Source of the DNA: a bacterium
Lineage (GTDB): Bacteria; Patescibacteriota; Minisyncoccia; Minisyncoccales; CG1-02-41-26
Direction: 5' to 3'
DNA: 9,239 bases
Assembly: GCA_030615715.1 (NCBI GenBank)
Contig: JAUWYS010000010.1
Span: 1-9,239, forward strand
The notes beneath the pieces were generated by a model that saw nothing but the letters and a program-made list of their open reading frames with translations, was not told the origin of the DNA and did not search any database. The number at the start of each line of letters is the position of its first letter. Position 1 is the stretch's first letter. A program made the position numbers and the translations under genes. Shown here piece after piece: positions 1-6,062 of this stretch.

Positions 1-1
1 T

Positions 2-736
2 CCCCTTGGGAAAACCATCAGGATTAAAAAGACAAATTTTAGAGTGGTTGGAGTGGCCGAAGAATTAGGACCCCAAGCCCTTATGGATTTGGATGAAAGT
101 TTATATTTACCCATCACCACTTGTCAAAAACTTTTATTGGGGATAGATTATATCAGATGGATTATTGCCAAAGCTGAAAGTGAAAAAGTTATTGATGAGG
201 CAGTAGATGATATCCGTTTAGTCCTCCGCGAAAGACACGATATTTATAATCCAGAAGAAGATCCGGCAAAAGATGATTTTAAGGTAATGAGCCAAAAAGA
301 AACAGCCAGGATATTGGGAAATATAACCGGTATTTTTACCCTCCTTCTTTCCTCTATTGCGGGCATCTCTTTATTGGTGGGTGGAATTGGCATTATGAAT
401 ATTATGTTGGTTTCGGTGGCGGAGAGAACCAGAGAAATTGGACTTCGCAAAGCGGTCGGCGCCAGAAAGAAAGATATTTTAACCCAGTTTTTATTGGAGG
501 CAGTTCTTCTCACCCTCTTGGGTGGCATTTTTGGGATTTTATTGGGAGCTTTGCTATCTTTTGGTGCTTCTTTAGCTTTCGGTTATTTCTTTGAGTCCTC
601 TTGGGGATTTATTCTACCTCTTCGAGCCGTCGCTTTGGGGGTAGGGGTTTCCGTAGCCATCGGCCTCATTTTCGGGATTTACCCCGCCCGCAAAGCTGCT
701 CAATTAAGCCCAATAGAAGCATTGAGGTATGAATAA
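2..736 (+). CDS. MacB/FtsX-family ABC transporter permease, C-terminal part (5' end outside window)
   Basis: This is the membrane permease subunit of a MacB-type ABC exporter, which uses a separate cytoplasmic ATPase to drive export or mechanotransmission across the cytoplasmic membrane. The frame is open to the left edge, so the true start lies upstream; 244 codons are visible. Residues 1-10 (PLGKTIRIKK) match the end of the extracytoplasmic MacB core domain. Three hydrophobic segments follow at about residues 109-138, 163-194 and 206-227. The cytoplasmic loop after the first carries the family signature RTREIGLRKAVGA (142-154), and the protein ends with YPARKAAQLSPIEAL (227-241), typical of MacB permeases. 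The missing part should hold the first membrane segment and most of the core domain. The stop codon is one base before the tRNA gene, so the two are probably co-transcribed. The family is confident; the substrate is unknown. Confidence 0.93.
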   Translation, partial: PLGKTIRIKKTNFRVVGVAEELGPQALMDLDESLYLPITTCQKLLLGIDYIRWIIAKAESEKVIDEAVDDIRLVLRERHDIYNPEEDPAKDDFKVMSQKETARILGNITGIFTLLLSSIAGISLLVGGIGIMNIMLVSVAERTREIGLRKAVGARKKDILTQFLLEAVLLTLLGGIFGILLGALLSFGASLAFGYFFESSWGFILPLRAVALGVGVSVAIGLIFGIYPARKAAQLSPIEALRYE

Positions 737-737
737 A

Positions 738-808
738 GGGCCTGTAGTTTAACGGTAGAACGGGGCATTCGCATTGCTCTGATGTGGGTTCGACTCCCAC
801 CAGGTCCA
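738..808 (+). tRNA. tRNA-Ala, anticodon CGC
   Basis: A complete 71-base cloverleaf can be folded by hand. The acceptor stem is 738-744 with 801-807, the D stem 747-750 with 758-761, the anticodon stem 763-767 with 775-779, and the T stem 784-788 with 796-800. The T loop is TTCGACT. The anticodon loop TTCGCAT gives anticodon CGC at 770-772, which reads GCG. The third acceptor pair is G740-T805, the G3:U70 wobble that marks tRNA-Ala, and the discriminator base is A808; both support alanine independently of the anticodon. No CCA tail is encoded (CTA follows the acceptor stem), so a CCA-adding enzyme is needed. The gene begins 2 bases after the permease stop and ends 7 bases before yraN. No separate promoter is obvious. 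Confidence 0.95.
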
Positions 809-815
809 CTAACCC

Positions 816-1187
816 ATGAACTCAAAACAACTGGGAAAGCTTGGGGAAAAAATTGCTGAAAAATATCTCCGAAAGAAAAGATATAAAATTTTGACTCAAA
901 ATTTTAAAAGAAAATGGGGGGAGCTTGACCTAGTGGCTAAAAAGAAAAGGAATATTATTTTCTTTGAAGTAAAAACAATTTCGGCAAGAGAAGGGTTTGC
1001 CCCAGAAGACGAAATTGGCTGGAAAAAGAAAAAGCAATTGATAAAAATGTCTCAAATTTATCTATCAGAGAATAAAATTCCTTTTGATAGTCCTTGGCAG
1101 ATTGACATAATAGCTGTTGAGATTTCTCCTGATTTCAAAAAAGCCAAGGTCAGACATTTCCCAAACGCCGTTGAGGACAATTATTGA
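816..1187 (+). CDS. yraN: YraN/UPF0102 family protein (restriction-endonuclease-like fold)
   Basis: This is a 123-residue protein of the UPF0102/YraN family, which has the PD-(D/E)XK nuclease fold; its cellular role is not settled and links to DNA repair or recombination are proposed. The family pattern is clear: an N-terminal helix with GKLGEKIAEKYL (7-18), then KRKWGELDLVA (31-41) with candidate catalytic residues E36 and D38, then FFEVKT (49-54) with E51 and K53. Length is normal for the family. The ATG lies only 7 bases after the tRNA end. The only SD-like bases (AGGT, 802-805) lie inside the tRNA acceptor stem, so after tRNA processing the message would be almost leaderless. Its stop codon lies inside the -35 hexamer of the next promoter. 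Family assignment is firm; nuclease activity is inferred. Confidence 0.9.
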   Translation: MNSKQLGKLGEKIAEKYLRKKRYKILTQNFKRKWGELDLVAKKKRNIIFFEVKTISAREGFAPEDEIGWKKKKQLIKMSQIYLSENKIPFDSPWQIDIIAVEISPDFKKAKVRHFPNAVEDNY

Positions 1188-1212
1188 CAAACTTTTCCCT
1201 TTTTGCTAAACT
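1184..1212 (+). promoter_or_regulatory. sigma70-type promoter of nusA-yifB
   Basis: A perfect -35 TTGACA (1184-1189) is followed by a 17-base spacer and TAAACT (1207-1212), which is preceded by TG plus one base (1204-1206), an extended -10. The -35 contains the yraN stop codon (1185-1187). The expected start of transcription is near 1219, giving a leader of about 52 bases. The hexamers are seen; activity is inferred. Confidence 0.8.
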
Positions 1213-1216
1213 CATA

Positions 1217-1253
1217 AAAGTTAAAGGTCGTTGGGAAAACGGCTTTTAATTTT
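1217..1253 (+). promoter_or_regulatory. long hairpin in the nusA leader, possible attenuator
   Basis: Bases 1217-1232 pair without interruption with 1238-1253 (16 pairs including three G-U) around the loop GGGAA. The hairpin begins at, or within two bases of, the predicted transcription start, and its 3' arm is T-rich (CTTTTAATTTT), as in an intrinsic terminator. It could be an attenuator for nusA, a NusA binding site for self-control, or a 5'-end stabiliser. There is no SD between it and the ATG at 1271. Confidence 0.6.
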
Positions 1254-1270
1254 AATCAAAAAATAAACCT

Positions 1271-2487
<1,217 letters not shown>

Positions 2488-2488
<1 letters not shown>

Positions 2489-4035
2489 TGGTTTCCAAAA
2501 TTTTTTCGGCTGCTTTAAAGGGTCTGACAGCCCAGCTAATTGAGGTTGAGGTTGCTTGCTCCAGAGGATTGAGGTCTTTTAATATTGTGGGGCTGGGAGA
2601 CAAAGCGATTGGGGAATCTAAAGAGAGGGTGGGGGCTGCCGTCAAAACTATCAATCTTTCCCCGCCCCATCATGAAGCTCGCAAGGTTCTGGTCAATCTT
2701 GCTCCAGCTGACTTGAAAAAAGAGGGAAGCTTATATGACCTTCCCATTGCCTTAGGGTTTCTTTTGGCTTCCGGACAAACAAAATTTAATCCAGGACAGA
2801 AACTCATTTTAGGAGAACTGGCTCTGGATGGAACTTTAAAACCAATTAGGGGAGCACTTTCTTTTGCCCTCTTAGCCCGGGCACAAGGATTCGAAGAGTT
2901 CATTTTACCCAAAGAGAACGCCAAAGAAGCAGCTTTGGTTAATCTTTCAAGAAACCGAAAGGGGCTCAGCATTGTGGGAGCAGAAAATTTAAAAGAAGTT
3001 CTCCTCTGGCTGGAAAAAAGAAAAGAAATTCCTAAGGTTGAAATAAATTTTGCCGATTTAAGAACCTCAAATCAGATTTTTGAAATCGAGTTCGGTTGGA
3101 TCAAGGGGCAAGAACATAGCAAGAGAGGCATGGAGATTGCGGCTGCGGGGGCGCACCATGTGCTTTTGGAGGGGCCGCCCGGAGCCGGCAAAACCTTATT
3201 GGCTAAGGCTGCCATTTCCATCTTCCCTAAACTGGATTTTGAAGAGATATTAGAATTAACCAAAATCTACAGCACCTCTGGGTTTCTCTCCAAAAACAAA
3301 CCTTTTTTAACTCAAAGACCCTTTCGGTCTCCGCATCATACCTCCTCTGAGGTTGCCCTGATTGGCGGTGGTTCCCCACCCCGACCCGGAGAGATCACCT
3401 TGTCCCATCGAGGTGTTTTATTTTTGGATGAATTCCCTGAGTTTCACCGCGACATTTTGGAGAGCTTACGACAGCCCATTGAGGAAGGAAAAATTACCAT
3501 CCAGCGAGCCAAATACTTGTTAACTTTCCCCGCCAACTTCACCTTAATTGCTGCTGCCAATCCCTGCCCTTGCGGCTACCGTAATGACCCAGAAAAAGAA
3601 TGCACCTGCACCTCCTCTCAAATCGCCTCCTATCGCAGAAAGTTATCCGGGCCCCTGATGGACAGAATTGATATTTTCAGTTGGGTGCCTTCTCTAAAAT
3701 ACGAAGAGCTTATTTCACCGGATAAAGAAAATTTAAGAAGCGAGATAAAGACCAAAATAGAGAGAGCCAGAGAGATTCAAAAAGAAAGGTTAAAAAACGA
3801 AGGAAACCTAACTAACTCTGAAATGACCATCCCTCAAATTAAAAAATACTGTGAGGTTCGCAGTATTTCTCAAAATATTTTAAGAAAATACGTTGATTCG
3901 GGAAAACTTTCGGCTCGCGGCTTTCATCGGGTTTTAAAGGTAGCCAGAACCATAGCTGACTTAGAAGGAAGAGATAATATTTCTTTTCAAGACGTTAATG
4001 AATCTCTAAGTTACCGGCTGAGAGAAAGTGATTAA
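2488..4035 (+). CDS. yifB: YifB/ComM family Mg-chelatase-like AAA+ ATPase
   Basis: This is a 515-residue AAA+ ATPase of the YifB/ComM family. In Vibrio, ComM is a hexameric helicase that promotes branch migration during natural transformation. The order is a Lon-like/ChlI N-terminal domain (about 1-170, with SRGLRSFNIVGLGD and LVNLAPADLKKEG), the AAA+ core (about 190-395) and the Mg_chelatase C-terminal domain (about 405-500). Walker A is GPPGAGKT (229-236) and Walker B is LFLDEF with D314 and E315. RPFRSPHHTSSEVALIGGG is also conserved. Four cysteines (C360, C362, C372, C374) form a likely zinc site. All key residues are present and length is normal. It is translationally coupled to nusA. 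Its stop overlaps the end of the convergent M23 gene, and no terminator is visible. The family is certain; a role in DNA uptake or recombination here is inferred. Confidence 0.96.
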
Positions 4036-5069
4036 TAAGCAAAGGGATTTCGGGCGAACCTGACATCAAGGTGTAGATGACAACCAGCCGGTCCTCGAGG
4101 CATAGTCACGCCGCTGTAGCCAACATAACCTATAATTTGACCCTGAAAAACTTTCTGTTCGGGATTGACGATAATTTTAGAAAGATGACCATAAAAAGTG
4201 ACTACTCCATTAGGATGTAAGATACGTACATAATAACCGGAAATATTTCCGTAGCCGGTTCTTTGAACCGTTCCTCCCCCTACTGCAAAGACCGGTTCTC
4301 CACACTTGCCGTTGCTGAAATCTACGGCATTGAACCAGTGAAGTCCTTGGGTAATCCTGCAGGGAGCAGGAATAGGACAGATAAAGGGATTCTGAGATAA
4401 AGGAACTTGAACGTATCTTGGAACAATCTTGGGCATTTTGCCTTCAGGAATAATCAAGAAGTCACCCACAAAAATGTCGTCTTGGTCTGAAAGGTCATTG
4501 AAGCTGACAATCTCGTCTACTTTGGCTTGATAAATTTGAGCAACCCCACTTATGGTATCTCCTTCTTTGACTATATGCAGGATTCCAGAAACCGGCAGAA
4601 TAATCAATTTCTGCCCGGGGCTGATGAGAGAGTTCCGAGACAAGTCATTGACCCAAAGTAGGGTTTCCAGAGAAATGTCAAATCGAGAGGCAATATTAGA
4701 GAGGGTGTCTCCTTTCTCAACAAGATATTCTTCAATCTCTTTTTTCGGTTCAAATTCTCCCAGAGCTCCCAAAATTCTTCCCTGGACCAAGAATGGGGGA
4801 GCCGAGGGTGCCAACAAAGAACTTTCAATGATGTTCAAATCAAGGATTCCGACATTCAAACCCTGTTCGGCTGAGAGATATTGGTTTCCATCCATAATAC
4901 TGCCCTTCAAAGAGAAATCCGCCTTCTTCCCAGGGTAGGCTGCCGCGGAAAAACAAAGGAAAATAATCATTGAAACCCCTGCTATCCCCAAATAGAAAAG
5001 AGGAGATTTAGAATGTCTCCGTAAAAGTTGAAGGATTTTAAGTTTTAGGTTGTTTAAAATAGTTTTCAC
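4032..5069 (-). CDS. membrane-anchored LysM-LysM-M23 peptidoglycan endopeptidase
   Basis: This is a 345-residue cell-wall hydrolase acting outside the cytoplasmic membrane. A positively charged N-terminus and one hydrophobic segment (about 24-44) form a signal anchor or signal peptide. Two LysM domains, which bind peptidoglycan, follow at about 115-158 (VEKGDTLSNIASRF) and 164-207 (VKEGDTISGVAQIY). The M23 domain covers about 240-336. The expected zinc ligands H244, D250 and H333 and the catalytic-type histidines H295 (YGHL) and H331 (HLHLD) are all present, so the enzyme is probably active. Cysteines C231, C237, C256 and C330 could form disulfides. The start is GTG at 5067-5069, supported by AAAGGTGG 12 bases upstream and a strong promoter. 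It probably cleaves peptide cross-links during growth or division. It is transcribed away from rsmA and towards yifB, whose last 4 bases it overlaps. Confidence 0.94.
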   Translation of the reverse strand: MKTILNNLKLKILQLLRRHSKSPLFYLGIAGVSMIIFLCFSAAAYPGKKADFSLKGSIMDGNQYLSAEQGLNVGILDLNIIESSLLAPSAPPFLVQGRILGALGEFEPKKEIEEYLVEKGDTLSNIASRFDISLETLLWVNDLSRNSLISPGQKLIILPVSGILHIVKEGDTISGVAQIYQAKVDEIVSFNDLSDQDDIFVGDFLIIPEGKMPKIVPRYVQVPLSQNPFICPIPAPCRITQGLHWFNAVDFSNGKCGEPVFAVGGGTVQRTGYGNISGYYVRILHPNGVVTFYGHLSKIIVNPEQKVFQGQIIGYVGYSGVTMPRGPAGCHLHLDVRFARNPFAY

Positions 5070-5081
5070 CCAATTTCAAAA

Positions 5082-5089
5082 CCACCTTT
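5082..5089 (-). promoter_or_regulatory. ribosome binding site of the M23 gene
   Basis: On the minus strand AAAGGTGG lies 12 bases before the GTG start. It is the only convincing SD among the gene starts in this window and supports GTG at 5069. The spacing is slightly long. Confidence 0.6.
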
Positions 5090-5107
5090 GCAATTCCTAC
5101 TCTTTAG

Positions 5108-5137
5108 ATTATAAAGAGAAAAGGGCTGCCAAGTCAA
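5108..5137 (-). promoter_or_regulatory. sigma70-type promoter of the M23 gene
   Basis: On the minus strand TTGACT (5132-5137) and a perfect TATAAT (5108-5113) are separated by 18 bases. Transcription should start near 5101, leaving a leader of about 32 bases that carries the SD. The DnaA-box nonamer lies directly upstream of the -35. Confidence 0.8.
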
Positions 5138-5142
5138 GCTTT

Positions 5143-5151
5143 TTATCCACA
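5143..5151 (+). promoter_or_regulatory. perfect DnaA-box nonamer between divergent genes
   Basis: TTATCCACA matches the high-affinity DnaA box exactly. It lies just upstream of the M23 -35 and in the zone where rsmA would need a -35. I saw no other box in the window, so this is not an origin; it may be a regulatory site or chance. Confidence 0.4.
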
Positions 5152-5173
5152 CATACCCATTTTGCTGCCATTC

Positions 5174-5179
5174 TATGAT
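5174..5179 (+). promoter_or_regulatory. candidate -10 of rsmA giving a near-leaderless mRNA
   Basis: TATGAT (5 of 6 matches) lies 10 bases before the ATG at 5190, so transcription would start near 5186 with a leader of about 4 bases. No good -35 is found 16-18 bases upstream. Activity is inferred. Confidence 0.5.
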
Positions 5180-5189
5180 AAAATAAGAT

Positions 5190-6011
5190 ATGGACTTTGA
5201 TTTGACTTCAAAGAGAGTTGTTAAAAATTTACTCCGCGCCAAAGCCATCCGACCTTCCAAGAGAATGGGTCAACATTTTCTGATGCGGAGGACAGTCCTC
5301 CGTAAGATTATTGAAAGTTCCGAATTGAAAAGAGAAGATATTGTTTTGGAAATAGGGGCTGGCATGGGAACTTTAACCAGAGAACTGGCTCAGAGAGTTA
5401 AGAAAGTTGTGGCTGTTGAGAAAGACCCTAAATTGACAGAGATACTGAGAGAGATTTTAAAAGATTCTCAAAATGTAGAAATCATCCAGCAAGATATATT
5501 AAAGTTTCGGGTTTCAGGTTTCAGGTTTCAAGAATCTTACAAAGTGGTTAGTAATCTTCCCTATAGCATTGCCACTGAAGTTATCAGAAAGTTTCTGGAA
5601 TCAAAGAAACCACCAAAATTAATGGTTTTGATGGTTCAAAAAGAAGTGGGAAAGAGAATTTGTTCAAAGCCCCCCAAGATGGAAAAATTGGGGGTTTTAG
5701 TCCAAGCCAGTAGCAATGTTAAAATTTTAGATATTGTCAAAAAGACCTCTTTCTGGCCCTCGCCCAAAGTTGATAGTGTGATTCTTCGAATCACACCGCT
5801 GATTAACGCTGATAAAAAATTATTTTCTAAGATTGTTAAGGCTGGATTTTCTCACCCCAGAAAACAATTAGCCAAAAATCTTTCGGAAGGTTTAAATTTC
5901 TCCCGGGAAAAAGTTGAAGTTTGGCTTTTCCAAAATAATATCCAACCCAGCCAACGCGCCCAAACTTTAAGCTTGAACGACTGGCTAAGTCTCACCAAAA
6001 CCTTTAAATAG
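5190..6011 (+). CDS. rsmA: 16S rRNA (adenine-N6,N6)-dimethyltransferase RsmA/KsgA
   Basis: RsmA uses S-adenosylmethionine to dimethylate two adjacent adenines in helix 45 of 16S rRNA (A1518 and A1519 in E. coli), a late step in 30S maturation. The 273 residues include the family N-terminus RPSKRMGQHFL (21-31), motif I EIGAGMG (54-60), the acidic residue E77, D102, the catalytic NLPY (122-125) and FWPSPKVDS (188-196), followed by the helical C-terminal domain. Length is normal. The chosen ATG leaves the usual short helical lead-in before RPSKR. No SD is present; a -10 element nearby suggests a near-leaderless message. Residues 108-114 (VSGFRFQ), in the loop between D102 and NLPY, are encoded by a 7-base tandem repeat. 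It is divergent from the M23 gene and ends 51 bases before the VirB6-like gene. Confidence 0.96.
   Translation: MDFDLTSKRVVKNLLRAKAIRPSKRMGQHFLMRRTVLRKIIESSELKREDIVLEIGAGMGTLTRELAQRVKKVVAVEKDPKLTEILREILKDSQNVEIIQQDILKFRVSGFRFQESYKVVSNLPYSIATEVIRKFLESKKPPKLMVLMVQKEVGKRICSKPPKMEKLGVLVQASSNVKILDIVKKTSFWPSPKVDSVILRITPLINADKKLFSKIVKAGFSHPRKQLAKNLSEGLNFSREKVEVWLFQNNIQPSQRAQTLSLNDWLSLTKTFK
5510..5530 (+). repeat. heptamer tandem repeat inside rsmA
   Basis: Three perfect copies of GGTTTCA lie end to end, preceded by one degenerate copy (AGTTTCG, 5503-5509). Three copies equal 21 bases, so the frame is kept. They fall in a variable loop between the SAM-binding half and NLPY, where extra residues are probably tolerated. 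Confidence 0.85.
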
Positions 6012-6039
6012 ATTTACTGTTTACTATTTACTATTTAGG
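6012..6039 (+). repeat. heptamer tandem repeat upstream of the VirB6-like gene
   Basis: Four consecutive 7-base units (ATTTACT, GTTTACT, ATTTACT, ATTTAGG) begin directly after the rsmA stop codon. They overlap the likely -35 of the next gene. The period matches the repeat inside rsmA 480 bases upstream, though the unit differs. Confidence 0.75.
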
Positions 6040-6056
6040 CTATATTTTGCTACAAT
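6028..6056 (+). promoter_or_regulatory. extended -10 promoter giving a leaderless VirB6-like mRNA
   Basis: TACAAT (6051-6056, 5 of 6) is preceded by TG plus one base (6048-6050), and the weak TTACTA (6028-6033, 3 of 6) lies 17 bases upstream. The expected start is about 6062-6064, at or next to the ATG (6063). The block TTTTGCTA (6045-6052) is identical to that at the nusA promoter (1201-1208). Confidence 0.6.
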
Positions 6057-6062
6057 ATCTTA

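Noticed and set aside
738..808. tRNA as an attachment site for an integrated element
   Set aside because: Housekeeping-type genes abut it on both sides and no repeat of the tRNA 3' end or integrase gene was noticed.
4552..4938. 128-codon open frame on the plus strand opposite the M23 gene
   Set aside because: It overlaps both LysM domains of a clear peptidase, has no promoter and no recognisable domain.
4950..4975. Lipoprotein signal in the M23 protein at Cys39
   Set aside because: The residues before the cysteine (IIFL) do not fit a lipobox, which needs a small residue at -1.
5143..5151. Replication origin around the DnaA box
   Set aside because: Only one box is visible, there is no AT-rich unwinding tract and no dnaA, dnaN or parAB nearby.
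5066..5260. 64-codon minus-strand frame over the rsmA start and the divergent promoters
   Set aside because: It covers the M23 promoter and the start of rsmA and overlaps the M23 start codon; composition is not protein-like.
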